DNA of 64,000 nucleotides from Solirubrobacter soli DSM 22325 (GTDB lineage: Bacteria; Actinomycetota; Thermoleophilia; Solirubrobacterales; Solirubrobacteraceae). A program made the translations under genes and the position numbers. Under the pieces are notes generated by a model. It had not been told where the DNA came from, did no database searches, and saw nothing but the letters and a program-made list of their open reading frames with translations. Below are positions 54,782 through 64,000 of the stretch, in pieces (positions within the stretch are counted from its first letter, which is position 1; each line of letters starts with the position of its first letter). The DNA lies in contig NZ_AUIK01000029.1 of the NCBI RefSeq assembly GCF_000423665.1, forward strand, positions 1 to 64,000. The letters run 5' to 3'.

Positions 54782-56545
54782 TCACTCGTCGCCGGCGGGC
54801 AGCTCCGCCGGCGCGAGCCCTTCCTCGCGAAACCACGCGAGTGCGCGGTCGATCGTCTTCAGCTTGGACTTGAGCTCCTTGATGACCGGGGCGTCGTCGT
54901 CGCTGAACAGCGAGAGCAGTGAGAGCTGGTCGGCGGCGAACCCCTCGGACTCGATCAGCGCGAACCATTCCTGATGCCCGCGGGCGGTGACGATCAGGTT
55001 GTCGGCGTGCAGGAGGTGCCGGGCACGCGCGTAGGCCTGCAGGAAGATCACCGTCTGCTCGACCTGCGCGGGTGAGCCGGCGAGCAGCGCGCGGCCGGCG
55101 GTGAGCCCGCCCGCGCCGCCCATCAGGCTGATGATGCCGAGGCCGCCGAGCATCCCGCCGGGGCCGAGCGCGGCGAGCCCCGCGACGAACGCGGCGCCGC
55201 CCGCGAGCCCGGCGGGTGCGGCGGCGAACACGAGCGCGGGAGCGGCGGCGATCACCGCCAGGCCGACGACGGCCAGCGCGGCCCGCTTGAAGACCTGACT
55301 GTCCTTGTGCGCGCGGCGCGCGGAACGCTCGCTCTCCTGAACGTGCACGGCGAGCTGCCTGGACCGGCGCAGGTCACGCGCCAGCAGCTCGAGCGCCTTG
55401 ACGCGCTCCTCGCGGGAGACGTCGATCTGGAAGCGCTCGACCGGGTTGCCCATGAACGCCGCCAGCAGGCAGGCGAGGAGCTCGTCGTCGGCGATCGGGC
55501 GGGCGCCGAGCCACGCGGCGTTGTCGCGCAGGAGCTGATCGGCGGTGACGTGCTCGAAGCCGGCGCCGGCGATCTTCTGCGCGAGGTCCGGCAGCACGAA
55601 CTCGCGCGCCCCGATGAACCGCGCCCGCTTGTCCGCGTTCTCGATCACCTGGCCGAGTCGCAGCCCGTACTGGGCGCCGATGATGACCGCCAGCAGCGCC
55701 GCCGGGAACGGGCGATCCGGGAGCGGACGATCGTCGGCGGGCTCCTCGGGACGCTGGTCGTACCAGTCCAGCGCGACGCCCGCGCACGGGTTGGCCAGGT
55801 ACGCCGTCGCGTCGTGCGAGCGGTTGGTGTCGATGAAGACGTCCAGCGCCTGGCCTTCGATCTGCGCCAGCCCGCGATGACCCGTGACCATGTCCCCCGC
55901 GCCGACGAGGTTGAGCCACGCGCCCATCGTCTCGTACGGGAACCGCCGGTTGGCGTCCTTGAGGTGCTCGCGCATCGGCCCGAGCGCGAGCGGCGTGCCG
56001 ATCGTGATCAGCAGCGTCAGCTCACAGCCCGGGGGCAGGTGGTAGATCAGGTCGCGCGCGACCACCGACCCGAGGCTGTGCGCGACGATCACCAGCTCGC
56101 CGGTCCGCGGCAGGTCCTGCAGGATCCGCCGCACGATCGCGTGCCGGCGCTTCGCGTCGCGGCGGTAGCGCTGCGCGTCCTGGAACCGGAGCTCGCGCAC
56201 CAGGTTGGCGTGCGGCCCCTCGGCGGGGATGTTCCCGAGGATGCTCGGCGGGACCTCGAAGCGCCGGATGCCGCTCTCCTCGAGGCTGTGCAGCGTGCGC
56301 CAGTAGCGAGCGCCGGCGCGCGCGTAGCCCGCGTCGTCGGCGCGCTTGTAGGTCTCTTGTGGCCGGTCGCCGTCGAGCGCCGTCTCCGGCTGCAGCAGAT
56401 CGAGGTATGAGGGCGCGTGGATCGTGTACCCACGCTCCTCGATCGTCCTCAGCCCTTCCTGACGCAGGCCTTGATTGAGCGCGACGAGCCACTCGCGTCG
56501 CGGATCGTCGTTGCGGATCCCATGCAGGAAGAGCAGGTGGCGCAT
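54782..56545 (-). CDS. Alpha/beta-hydrolase (lipase-like) with C-terminal membrane segment
   Basis: 587 residues. The N-terminal hydrolase opens LLFLHGIRNDDPRREW and has nucleophile Ser in VAHSLGSVVARDL (a GxSxG variant with Ala first); the Asp and His of the triad are not certain. A helical middle region follows, then a very Gly/Ala-rich hydrophobic segment (about 430-510) and an acidic C-terminal helix bundle. Such hydrolase-plus-membrane fusions are uncommon. It probably shares a transcript with the methyltransferase upstream (63-base gap). Substrate unknown. Confidence 0.72.
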   Translation of the reverse strand: MRHLLFLHGIRNDDPRREWLVALNQGLRQEGLRTIEERGYTIHAPSYLDLLQPETALDGDRPQETYKRADDAGYARAGARYWRTLHSLEESGIRRFEVPPSILGNIPAEGPHANLVRELRFQDAQRYRRDAKRRHAIVRRILQDLPRTGELVIVAHSLGSVVARDLIYHLPPGCELTLLITIGTPLALGPMREHLKDANRRFPYETMGAWLNLVGAGDMVTGHRGLAQIEGQALDVFIDTNRSHDATAYLANPCAGVALDWYDQRPEEPADDRPLPDRPFPAALLAVIIGAQYGLRLGQVIENADKRARFIGAREFVLPDLAQKIAGAGFEHVTADQLLRDNAAWLGARPIADDELLACLLAAFMGNPVERFQIDVSREERVKALELLARDLRRSRQLAVHVQESERSARRAHKDSQVFKRAALAVVGLAVIAAAPALVFAAAPAGLAGGAAFVAGLAALGPGGMLGGLGIISLMGGAGGLTAGRALLAGSPAQVEQTVIFLQAYARARHLLHADNLIVTARGHQEWFALIESEGFAADQLSLLSLFSDDDAPVIKELKSKLKTIDRALAWFREEGLAPAELPAGDE

Positions 56546-56608
56546 CGCGTCAGCTCGCGGCGGCGTGGATCACGACGCCACCGTAGCCGCCCTTCGCGAG
56601 CGGTGCGG

Positions 56609-57304
56609 TCAGCGGGCGGCGGGCTGCGCCGGGAAGCCGCCGAGGGCGGTCCAGGACTTGGTGAGGCCGCCGAAGCGCTCGCCGACGATCGACGAGCTCG
56701 GGAACAAGCGCGCGAGCTCCTTGCGGCGCATCAGGCGGTGCTCCTGGATGATCTCGCGGGCCTTGTCGGCGTCCGGGACGCGGCCGGCCCAGCCGACGCC
56801 GCGGCGGCGCAGGATCGCGATGCGGGTGGACTCGGGAAGCCAGTGCCAGACGGGGACGAGGAAGTGGGGCTCGATCGGGAACCAGAAGTTCGGGGTCTGG
56901 ACCCAGTAGGCCTTGGCGACGCGCTGGACCTCGCGAGCCATCTTGGCCTGGTTCTCGAAGGTGAAGAGGTGCTCGATCACCGAGTTCGAGAACGCGATGT
57001 CGAAGGAGTCGTCCGCGTACTGGGAGAGGTTGGTGGCGTCGCCCTGGGTGGGGATGATGTTCGCGTGCTTCTGGGGCTGCGCGTCGAGGTTGACGAGGGT
57101 GATCGTCACGCCCTCGCGGCCGGCCCAGCCGCGCTGCTCCCAGTACTCGTTCGTGCCGCCCAGGTCGATGATGTTGAGCGGGCGCGGAAGGTCGGCGACG
57201 AGCTGCTCGAAGAGCCGGAACCGGCGCTCACGCAGTCGATGGCTGATCGAACCGGCACTCTTGTCATCGGCAAGCCCGCGGAGTCGGGCGGTCGGGCTGA
57301 ACAT
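56609..57304 (-). CDS. SAM-dependent class I methyltransferase
   Basis: A 231-residue protein with SAM-binding NIIDLGGTNEYW (motif I), VNLDAQ acidic strand end, GDATNL and FDIAFSNSVIEHL (motifs of Methyltransf_11/25). Short tail without membrane helices. In the exopolysaccharide context it may methylate a sugar or lipid-linked intermediate, but no partner is fixed. No ribosome site before ATG 57304. Confidence 0.88.
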   Translation of the reverse strand: MFSPTARLRGLADDKSAGSISHRLRERRFRLFEQLVADLPRPLNIIDLGGTNEYWEQRGWAGREGVTITLVNLDAQPQKHANIIPTQGDATNLSQYADDSFDIAFSNSVIEHLFTFENQAKMAREVQRVAKAYWVQTPNFWFPIEPHFLVPVWHWLPESTRIAILRRRGVGWAGRVPDADKAREIIQEHRLMRRKELARLFPSSSIVGERFGGLTKSWTALGGFPAQPAAR

Positions 57305-57420
57305 GCGGTGCAGCTTGGCCCGCTCGTGCGCGGGCGTCCCTATCCGACCGGCCAGGTTGACCCACCCACCCTGGCCATTCCGGGAGGAGCCGTTCGCGCG
57401 CGACCTCTAGGTTCTGGCCC

Positions 57421-58803
57421 ATGGCGGAACCCATCGACATCGTCCTCCTGACGTTCAACCGGCTCGACTATCTGATCGCGACCGTCGACAACCTCGAGGC
57501 GCGCACGACTCAGCCGTACCGTCTGACGATCGTCGACAACGCGTCCGGCGCCGACGTGCGCCAGTGGCTGGCCGACAACCGCCACCGCTTCCACCAGGTC
57601 ATCCTGCGCCCGACGAACGAGCATCTGCCGGCGTTCCAGCACGGCATCGACGCCACGACGAGCGACCCGTTCATCCTCGCCGAGCCGGACCTGATCGTCC
57701 CGGACCTCTCGCCCTGCTGGCTGACCCGCCTGCGCGGCCACCTGGACGCCAACCCGGACTTCGGCCTGATCGGCATGGGCCTGGACCCCGTCAACCGCCC
57801 GTCGGTGCTCGGGCCGGAGGTCATCGACCCCGCCTCCCGCCACGGCGAGGACATCGTCGAGGGCAACCTCGGCATGTGGTTCCAGATGCTCCGCCGCGAC
57901 GCACTGCTCGTCCCGTATGAGCTCGACGCGCAGGCGTGCGAGGCGATCCGCAACGCCGGCTACCGCGTCGGCTGGACCGACACGCTGCGCTCGTACCACC
58001 TCGGCTGGGACGACTACAAGCTGCACCCGGGTCACCTCGCGTCCAAGAACCCGAAGGTGAACCGCGCGTACGCGCACTACAAGGAGATCGAGCTGATCGA
58101 TCGCCCGCCGTCGCTGGTCGAGCTCGCCACCGCCGCGCCGGTCCTCGCCACGACGCGCGAGGCGGGCATCCCGGACGCGTCCGTGCTCGAGCTCGCGTGG
58201 GGCGGACCCGCGGTCGCCGCGTCGGTCAAGGGACCGGTCGCGCTCGACGCGCCGCCCGCGAGCGACCTCGGCCTCGCCGCCGGCGCCGCCGGCGCGGTCG
58301 CGCTCGTAAACCCGCCCGAGGCGCAGGCCACGTCGCTGCTCGCCGAGGCCTTCCGCATCGCCGCCGACACGGTCGTCGTCAGCGCGCCGCTGACGACCTT
58401 CGGCGGCGCGCTCGCCCCCGACCTCGCTCCCGAGGGCTGGACCGGCCGCGAGCTCCCCGGACCCGCCGTCGTCCCGATGGCGCTGGCCAAGGCCGCCGAC
58501 GCCGACCCCGAGCTCGAACAGCACCTCGGCTACAAGACCCTCGACGAGCGCGAGAACTGGCTGGCCCTGTTCGCCCAGGCGGGCTTCGGCAACGGCCCGG
58601 GCCGACTCTGGGTCTGGCGCCGGACCGAGCCGCTCGCCGTTCCGGCCGAGGTCTCCCTCGCCGGCGCCCGCGTGCCGGCCTGGCAGCCCAAGCCGCCGGA
58701 GGTCGCCGCGGCGCCCGCGTTCACCTTCATGGACCGCGTCCGCGGCAAGCTCTACCGCACCGCGCTCAAGCGCCGCGTGCGCGCCGCCCAGGGCCGCGCC
58801 TAG
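57421..58803 (+). CDS. GT2-like glycosyltransferase with a long C-terminal extension
   Basis: A 460-residue protein. The GT-A part (1-240) has IDIVLLTFNRLDYLIATVDNL and LTIVDNASGADVRQ, then AEPDLIVPDL at the DxD position. After about residue 240 comes a 200-residue Ala-rich segment (VALVNPPEAQATSLLAEAFRIAADTVVVSAPLTT) resembling a degraded methyltransferase-like Rossmann region, ending in a basic tail. Divergent from the methyltransferase gene. The added part has no clear active-site motif. Confidence 0.82.
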   Translation: MAEPIDIVLLTFNRLDYLIATVDNLEARTTQPYRLTIVDNASGADVRQWLADNRHRFHQVILRPTNEHLPAFQHGIDATTSDPFILAEPDLIVPDLSPCWLTRLRGHLDANPDFGLIGMGLDPVNRPSVLGPEVIDPASRHGEDIVEGNLGMWFQMLRRDALLVPYELDAQACEAIRNAGYRVGWTDTLRSYHLGWDDYKLHPGHLASKNPKVNRAYAHYKEIELIDRPPSLVELATAAPVLATTREAGIPDASVLELAWGGPAVAASVKGPVALDAPPASDLGLAAGAAGAVALVNPPEAQATSLLAEAFRIAADTVVVSAPLTTFGGALAPDLAPEGWTGRELPGPAVVPMALAKAADADPELEQHLGYKTLDERENWLALFAQAGFGNGPGRLWVWRRTEPLAVPAEVSLAGARVPAWQPKPPEVAAAPAFTFMDRVRGKLYRTALKRRVRAAQGRA

Positions 58804-58811
58804 CCCGCCCC

Positions 58812-58863
58812 GGGGGGAGTTCGTTCCGGTTCACCCTGTGTGAACCAAAACGGAACACCCCCC
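58812..58863. terminator. Bidirectional terminator hairpin
   Basis: Nested stems GGTTCAC/GTGAACC (58828-58834 with 58840-58846), GTTCCG/CGGAAC (58823-58828 with 58851-58856) and GGGGGG/CCCCCC (58812-58817 with 58858-58863) lie exactly between two convergent genes whose stops are at 58803 and 58864. The position makes two-way termination likely. Confidence 0.75.
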
Positions 58864-61416
58864 TTAGCGGCGCGGGAGCCAGCGGGTCTTGTGGGCCGTG
58901 CGGCGCGGTTTGGACGTGTCGGCCGACGGAGCCGGGCCGGAGGGGACGGCGGCGGCGGTGACCGGGGTGTCGCGGTCGATCGCGAGCTCGGCCGGGGAGA
59001 GCGCGCGGTCGTAGACGCGGACGTCGTCGAGGGTGCCCTTGAACGCGTCCGGCCAGAGGCGTGTTCCGCCGATGCGCAGCGGGCGGGTGGACGAGGTGAG
59101 CGCGCCCTTGAGCGGCGAGTGGGCGAGCTCGCGGCCGTCGCGGTAGAGGCGGGCGGTGCTGCCGTCCCAGGTGATCGCGAGGTGGCTCCAGCGGCCGCGT
59201 GGAAGCTTGGACGGCGCCGCGAGGCCGGTGTCGCGCGAGACGAAGACGTGGCCGCTCGGGAGGCCTGAGTCGCTGGCGGCATAGAGGCCGTAGGCGAGTT
59301 TGCCGGTCTGCTCCTTGACGACGACCGCGCGCCACGCGCCGGTGACGGTCGCCGGCTTGACCCACGCCTCGAGGGTGAGCGCGCGGCGAAGGTCGAGCGA
59401 GGGCGCGTCGGGGATCGTGACGAGGTCGTCGACGCCGTCGAACGCGAGGCCCCGGCCGCTGTGGCCCGCGACCCGCCGGGCGCCGGAGATCGTGCCCGCG
59501 TTGCCCTGAGCGGACGCGTCGGCCACGACCGCGCCGGAGGGCTCCTCGAAGCCCCATGCGCCGACGAGCCCAGCGGAGTGCGCCGCGACGTCCATGACCG
59601 CGGGCGGGCGCTCGCTCGGGGCGGGAGTCGGGGTCGCGAGAGGCAGCGCGATCGGCGTCGGGGAGGCGGTGACGGTCGCGGTCGGCGTGGCCGTGGGCGT
59701 CGCGCTGACGGTCGGGAAGACGGTCGCGGTCGCGGTGGGCGTGGGGTCGGCGGTCGCGGTGGGCGTGGGGTCGACCGTCGCCGTGGCGGTCGCCGTCGCC
59801 GTGGCGGTCGCCGTCGCCGTGGCGGTCGCCGTCGCCGTGGCGGTCGCCGTCGCCGTGGCGGTCGCCGTCGCCGTGGCGGTCGCGGTCGCGGTGGGCGTGG
59901 GGTCAACGGTCGCGGTCGCCGTGGCGGTTGCGGTCGCGGTCGCCGTGGCGGTCGCGGTCGGCGTCGCTGTCGCGGTCTCCTCGGGCGTCGCGGTCGCGGT
60001 CGCGGTCTCGGTCGGCGTCGCGGTCGCGGTCTCGGTCGGCGTCGCGGTCGCGGTCTCGGTCGGCGTCGCGGTCGCAGTTTCGGTCGCCGTCGCGGTCGGT
60101 GTCGCGGTCTCAGTGGGCGTCGCCGTCACCGTCGCCGTCTCGGTCGGCGTCGCCGTCGCGGTCGCCGTTTCCGTCGGCGTCGCCGTGGCCGTCTCGGTCG
60201 GCGAGGCCGTCGCGGTCTCCGTGGCCGTCGCGGTCTCCGTGGCCGTCGCGGTCGGCGTGGGCGTCGGGTTCCCCACGGGCGGCACGCCGTCGAACTCGAA
60301 CGCACCCGCGTCGGGCACGCCGTTGCGTCCCCACCCGCGCGCGTCGTACACAGGCGAATCCACCGGGTCGCCGTTGTCGACTGCGATCGCGCCCGGGAGC
60401 AGGCGGAAGTCGCCCGCCGCCGGGTCGACGAACTGGTTCATCGCCTCCGGCCGCTGGCGGTCGGTGTGGCCGCAGCGCGTGTCGGTGAAGATGTTGTGGG
60501 AGTACGCGAGGTCGGTGCGGCAGCCGCCGATCGGGCCGATGTTGTTCGAGAGCCGCGAATTGACGTAGGTGCCCTGGAGCGCGGGCGCCTGCTCCCAGAC
60601 GTTGTTGCGCAGCACGAGCCCGTCCCAGGGCAGGTCGCCGGTCATGAACGTGAAGAAGCCCGGCTTGCCGTCGAGGTCCGTCGACGCGCCGAAGACGGTG
60701 TTCTCGATCAGGACGTCGCGCGGGTTGGGGTCGTCGCCGATCGCCGAGAGCAGGATGTCGAACACGGCGCAGTTGGTGAAGCGGCTGTTGCGGATCGTCA
60801 GCCCCTGCACGCCCGCGGCGAGCAGGCATTCGGTGTGCACGTCGCCTGAGGAGCGCGTCGCGTCGTGCCAGACGACGCCGTCGTACACGGCCCCGTAGCT
60901 CGCCGGCGTCCCGCCGATCATGCTGACCTTGTCGTCGTGGGAGGGCCCGATCGACCCGCCCTGCCAGAAGAAGTCGCGCGTCCCGAGCAGATAGTGATTG
61001 CGCGCGCTGAAGTTGTAGATGCGCACGTCGTCGGCGGTGTCCTCGATGCGACCTTCGACCGTCAACGCGCCGTTGCTGACCATGTCGCGGACGACGATGT
61101 GGTCGGCGTTGATGTCCAGATGCCCGAGCTCCACGCGAGCGCCGAGCGCCGGCTCGAACGTCACCGACGGGCCCTCGCGCCCCAGCGCCGGGATCAGCTG
61201 GTCGCCGTAGACCCCGCCCGCGACCTCGACGACGTCGCCGGGCGCGGACAGCTTGTACGCGCGCTCGAAGCTCGCGCACGGCACCAGCACCGAGCAGTCA
61301 CCGTCGGCCAACCCGTCGGGGGCCACGTGAAGGGTCGCGGCGCGGGCGGAAGCGGGAAGCGTCAGGCACGCCGCAACCACAGCGAACACCCGACAAGACC
61401 ACCCCAGCCGAACCAC
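58864..61416 (-). CDS. Secreted parallel beta-helix protein with Thr/Pro linker and LamG domain
   Basis: An 850-residue secreted protein: signal peptide ([19 protein letters not shown]), a right-handed beta-helix region of pectate-lyase type (about 30-370: [35 protein letters not shown]), a Thr/Ala/Pro/Glu linker (about 382-606), then a LamG/concanavalin-like domain ([21 protein letters not shown]) and a basic C-terminus. It may bind or cut polysaccharide; no catalytic residues are assignable. GTG 61416 is preferred (GGGGG at 61422-61426 before it) over TTG 61431. Confidence 0.88.
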   Translation of the reverse strand: MVRLGWSCRVFAVVAACLTLPASARAATLHVAPDGLADGDCSVLVPCASFERAYKLSAPGDVVEVAGGVYGDQLIPALGREGPSVTFEPALGARVELGHLDINADHIVVRDMVSNGALTVEGRIEDTADDVRIYNFSARNHYLLGTRDFFWQGGSIGPSHDDKVSMIGGTPASYGAVYDGVVWHDATRSSGDVHTECLLAAGVQGLTIRNSRFTNCAVFDILLSAIGDDPNPRDVLIENTVFGASTDLDGKPGFFTFMTGDLPWDGLVLRNNVWEQAPALQGTYVNSRLSNNIGPIGGCRTDLAYSHNIFTDTRCGHTDRQRPEAMNQFVDPAAGDFRLLPGAIAVDNGDPVDSPVYDARGWGRNGVPDAGAFEFDGVPPVGNPTPTPTATATETATATETATASPTETATATPTETATATATPTETATVTATPTETATPTATATETATATPTETATATPTETATATPTETATATATPEETATATPTATATATATATATATATVDPTPTATATATATATATATATATATATATATATATATATATATVDPTPTATADPTPTATATVFPTVSATPTATPTATVTASPTPIALPLATPTPAPSERPPAVMDVAAHSAGLVGAWGFEEPSGAVVADASAQGNAGTISGARRVAGHSGRGLAFDGVDDLVTIPDAPSLDLRRALTLEAWVKPATVTGAWRAVVVKEQTGKLAYGLYAASDSGLPSGHVFVSRDTGLAAPSKLPRGRWSHLAITWDGSTARLYRDGRELAHSPLKGALTSSTRPLRIGGTRLWPDAFKGTLDDVRVYDRALSPAELAIDRDTPVTAAAVPSGPAPSADTSKPRRTAHKTRWLPRR
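59650..60262 (-). repeat. Long degenerate hexamer array coding the Thr/Ala/Pro/Glu linker
   Basis: Plus-strand words GTCGCG, GCCGTG, GGCGTC and GTCTCG repeat over about 610 bases, keeping one frame open as [12 protein letters not shown] residues on the minus strand. It matches the array in the secreted protease (16130-16440) in word set and codon use. Confidence 0.88.
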
Positions 61417-61484
61417 ACAAACCCCCGACAAAGAACCACAAACCGAACCGTCCGACTATCGCAGACAGCGGACGCTGCGTGTGA

Positions 61485-62354
61485 CTATTCCGGCGCGCCG
61501 CCGCGCAGCGCGACGGAGAGCCGCTGCCGCGCCCGCAGCGCGTCGATGACGCGCGCGTCAGGGCAGCGCGGCGCGCGCGTGAACGCACCCGTCACGTAGC
61601 CCCAGATCAACCCGACCGCGGCGCGATCCCCGCGCGTGCGATAAAGGCTGCGCAGCACCAGGTACGAGGGCCGGTAGCCCATGTACCAGGCGGCACGCCC
61701 GGACAGCGCGTGCGCCCGCACCCGCGAGGACTCGCGCAGCCCTTCGGGCCGATGGTGCTCGAACGGCAGGTCGATCATCGTGCCGGTCTTGAAGCCCGCG
61801 AGCTGCGCCTGGATCTCGTCGATCCCGTCCCAGCCCACGTTGGGCTCGAGCGCCAGCGCGATCGACACGCACTCGCCGGCGCGGTACGCGCGCGTCGCGC
61901 CCCACACCGCGGAGGGTACGACCTTACGCCTCACCCACTCGCCATCCTGCAGCTCATGGCACGAGCCACCCGCCATCCCCAGCGAGGGCTCGGCCTCGAA
62001 CCAGCCGATCAGCCGTTCGAAGAAGTCCGGCTCGAAGTTGACGTCCGCGTCGACCTTGACCACCACGTCGACCTCGCTCGGCAGCGAGCGGATGCCGTAC
62101 TGGAACGCGAGCAGGTCGCGCCCCTGGCGGCGGCCGTCGCGCAGCGCGCCGTCCGCGTTCTCCGTGCCCACGACCATCAGCGCGGGGTCGAGCTCCCCCA
62201 GCGAGCGGGCGAGCTCGCGCGTGCCGTCGGTGGAGCCGTCGTCGACGACGATCCAGTGGGCGGGACGGCGGGTCTGCTCGCGCACCGCGGTCGCGAGACG
62301 CTCGAGATTCGCCCGCTCGTCGCGAGCCGGCGTGATCAGGGCATAACGGAGCAC
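61485..62354 (-). CDS. Glycosyltransferase family 2
   Basis: A 289-residue GT-A enzyme: YALITPARDERANLERLA, WIVVDDGSTDGTRELA and DVVVKVDADVNFEPDFF (DxD), then GWDGIDEIQAQLAGFK at the acceptor side. GTG 62354 (VLRYALITPARDE) is chosen over the longer frame to 62411, which has an Arg-rich non-conserved start. Probably adds a sugar in the exopolysaccharide pathway. Divergent from asnB. Confidence 0.9.
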   Translation of the reverse strand: MLRYALITPARDERANLERLATAVREQTRRPAHWIVVDDGSTDGTRELARSLGELDPALMVVGTENADGALRDGRRQGRDLLAFQYGIRSLPSEVDVVVKVDADVNFEPDFFERLIGWFEAEPSLGMAGGSCHELQDGEWVRRKVVPSAVWGATRAYRAGECVSIALALEPNVGWDGIDEIQAQLAGFKTGTMIDLPFEHHRPEGLRESSRVRAHALSGRAAWYMGYRPSYLVLRSLYRTRGDRAAVGLIWGYVTGAFTRAPRCPDARVIDALRARQRLSVALRGGAPE

Positions 62355-62440
62355 GAGGCGGATGCTAGGTGCGCGCCGCCTGGCCGAGCCTGTGCGGAAG
62401 GGTAGGTGCAAGCCGCCCGACCACGACCATCATCCACGCC

Positions 62441-64000
62441 ATGTGCGGAATCGGCGCCCTTCTCGACCCCGCGGGCATCGCGGGGCCCTCGACGGCGGAG
62501 GCCATGGTGCGCGCGCTGCGCCACCGTGGACCCGACGGCGACGACTGGCGGCGCGTCGGTCCCGCCCTGCTCGTCCACACCCGGCTCTCGATCATCGACG
62601 TCGCGGGCGGCGACCAGCCGTTCACGTCCGAGGACGGGACGATCACGCTCGTCGCCAACGGCGAGATCTACAACTACCTCGAGCTGCGCGCCGGGCTGGA
62701 GCAGCGCGGCCACACGTTCGCGTCGCGCTCGGACTGCGAGATCATCCTCCACCTCTACGAGGAGGACGGCCCGGAGTGCGTGCACAAGCTCAACGGGATC
62801 TTCGGCTTCACGCTGTGGGACGCGCGCCGGCAGCGGCTCGTCGCCGCCCGCGACGCCTTCGGCGTCAAGCCCGTCTACTGGGCTGAGCGCGGCCGCCGCG
62901 TCGCGGTCGGCTCGGAGGTCGGCGCCGTCCTGGCCGCGGGCCTCGGCTCGACGATGATCGACCCGATCGCGCTCGACCACTTCCTCGCCTGGCGCTTCGT
63001 GCCCGCGCCGCGCACGCTGTTCGCGGGCGTCCAGAAGCTGCCGGCGGCCTCCTACCTGGTGGCCGAGGTCGACCAGCCGGTCAAGGTCACGAGCTACCGG
63101 ACGGCGCCCGGCGCGTCCTTCGACGCCTCGCCGGCCGAGCTCGCCGACGGCCTCGCCCACGAGTTCGGCCAGGCGGTCGGTCGGCAGATGATGTCCGACG
63201 TGCCGTACGGCGCGTTCCTGAGCGGGGGCATCGACTCCGCCGGCATCGCGGCCGCGATGACCGCCCACGACGACAAGCCGATCCAGACGTTCACGATCGG
63301 GTTCCCCGGCCACGACGACACGCTCGACGAGCGCGCGGCGGCCGAGGCGTCGGCGAAGGTGATCGGCACCGACCACCACAGCGTGGCGATGAGCGCGACG
63401 GACTTCCGCGGCCAGATCCGCGACACGATCCACCGCCTGGAGGAGCCGTGCGGCATCCCGTCGGCCCCGGCGCTCCTGCAGCTGAGCGAGTTCACGACCA
63501 AGTCGGTGACGGTCGTGCTGTCCGGCCAGGGCGCGGACGAGCCGCTCGGCGGCTACTCGCGCCATCAGGCGGCGGCGATGCTCCAGTACGTCGCCAAGCT
63601 GCCGGGCGCGGTCGCCGGACCCGCCAGGAGGCTCGCGGGCGCGCTCCCGCGCAACGAGAAGGCCAAGCGCGCCGCCGGGCTGCTGGGCGCGGGTGACGCG
63701 ACCGACCGCCTGCTCGGCATCTTCGACATCGCTCCTTCAGAGCTGCGCGCCGCGCTGACCGGCGCCGACGGCAGCGAGGCGGCCGCCGAGCGCCGCGCGC
63801 TCGCCGAGGCGGTCCTCGACGACGTCCGCGACCGCGACCCGCTCGAGCAGACGCTGTACCTGGACACGCATCTCTTCCTGCCCGACGGCCTGCTGATCTA
63901 CGGCGACAAGATGTCGATGGCGCATGGCCTCGAGCAGCGCGTCCCGTTCCTCGACGTCGAGCTGATGCGCTACGTCGAGCGGATCCCGGCCAAGGTGCGC
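62441..64000 (+). CDS. asnB: Asparagine synthase, glutamine-hydrolysing (partial, cut by window end)
   Basis: 520 residues are present and the frame is open at 64000. Glutaminase domain begins MCGIGALLDP with nucleophile Cys2, RHRGPDGDDW and NGEIYNYLELR. The synthetase domain has the pyrophosphatase loop FLSGGIDSAGIA, SGQGADEPLGGY and DKMSMAHGLEQRVPFLD. AsnB-like proteins in surface-polysaccharide loci may amidate sugar acids (WbpS-like role), which would fit the nucleotide-sugar dehydrogenase of this locus; plain asparagine synthesis is the default. Confidence 0.93.
   Translation, partial: MCGIGALLDPAGIAGPSTAEAMVRALRHRGPDGDDWRRVGPALLVHTRLSIIDVAGGDQPFTSEDGTITLVANGEIYNYLELRAGLEQRGHTFASRSDCEIILHLYEEDGPECVHKLNGIFGFTLWDARRQRLVAARDAFGVKPVYWAERGRRVAVGSEVGAVLAAGLGSTMIDPIALDHFLAWRFVPAPRTLFAGVQKLPAASYLVAEVDQPVKVTSYRTAPGASFDASPAELADGLAHEFGQAVGRQMMSDVPYGAFLSGGIDSAGIAAAMTAHDDKPIQTFTIGFPGHDDTLDERAAAEASAKVIGTDHHSVAMSATDFRGQIRDTIHRLEEPCGIPSAPALLQLSEFTTKSVTVVLSGQGADEPLGGYSRHQAAAMLQYVAKLPGAVAGPARRLAGALPRNEKAKRAAGLLGAGDATDRLLGIFDIAPSELRAALTGADGSEAAAERRALAEAVLDDVRDRDPLEQTLYLDTHLFLPDGLLIYGDKMSMAHGLEQRVPFLDVELMRYVERIPAKVR

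Noticed and set aside
59650-60262. Repeat array considered as a noncoding satellite
   Set aside because: It keeps one open frame joining a beta-helix domain to a LamG domain, with Thr/Pro linker composition.

Overview
The window is chromosomal DNA from a very high-GC bacterium. Codons end mostly in G or C, GTG starts are common, many neighbouring genes overlap at start and stop (ATGA or TGATG), and antisense frames stay open for long distances. The gene mix fits an actinobacterium, possibly the Thermoleophilia/Solirubrobacterales group; that placement is inference from style and content, not from a marker gene. No rRNA, tRNA, insertion sequence, phage or CRISPR array was seen.

Region by region. 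1-1232: an almost A/T-free CGG-type tract with a tandem duplication of about 142 bp and one perfect 22-bp stem-loop; no believable gene. 1233-9276: a ROK regulator diverging from a sugar-uptake operon (MalK-type ATPase, two permeases, lipoprotein binding protein, a small membrane protein, a GH4 glycosidase and a ParB-like-fold protein). Two TTTCRTAAA boxes flank the shared promoter. 9257-13631: a hybrid histidine kinase diverging from an amylosucrase-type GH13 enzyme. 13661-18264: a possible secreted effector with a C-terminal HExxH motif, converging with a secreted subtilisin-like protease that has a Thr/Ala/Pro linker.

18351-23803: a lasso peptide cluster. It has an ABC exporter pair, a nucleotidyltransferase-like tailoring protein, a PqqD-like recognition element, a B2-type leader peptidase, an asparagine-synthetase-like cyclase carrying an in-frame 13-residue repeat, an HprK-like kinase, and a 50-residue precursor whose only ring acceptor, Asp36, fits an 8-residue ring when Thr27 is taken as the -2 residue. 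23808-27427: the Entner-Doudoroff pair edd-eda with a divergent LacI-family regulator and two adjoining LacI-type palindromes. 27531-32067: a housekeeping minus-strand operon (nnr, CBS protein, alr, cca); alr carries an 18-bp x 6 in-frame expansion.

32143-64000: two orphan LuxR-type response regulators and a large exopolysaccharide locus. It includes a nucleotide-sugar dehydrogenase, an initiating sugar transferase, several glycosyltransferases, a mutase-like flavoprotein, an epimerase, a flippase, a polytopic GT-C-like protein, Wzz-like and Wzy-like proteins, and a methyltransferase. Two tandem giant secreted paralogues (1600 and 1531 residues) share an N,N-dimethylformamidase-beta-like module joined to Ig, DUF4082, Fn3 and LamG modules. 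The locus also holds a lipase-like membrane protein, a beta-helix/LamG secreted protein and an asparagine synthase cut by the window end. Start-stop overlaps suggest that most genes from 33347 to 52279 are made from one long message.
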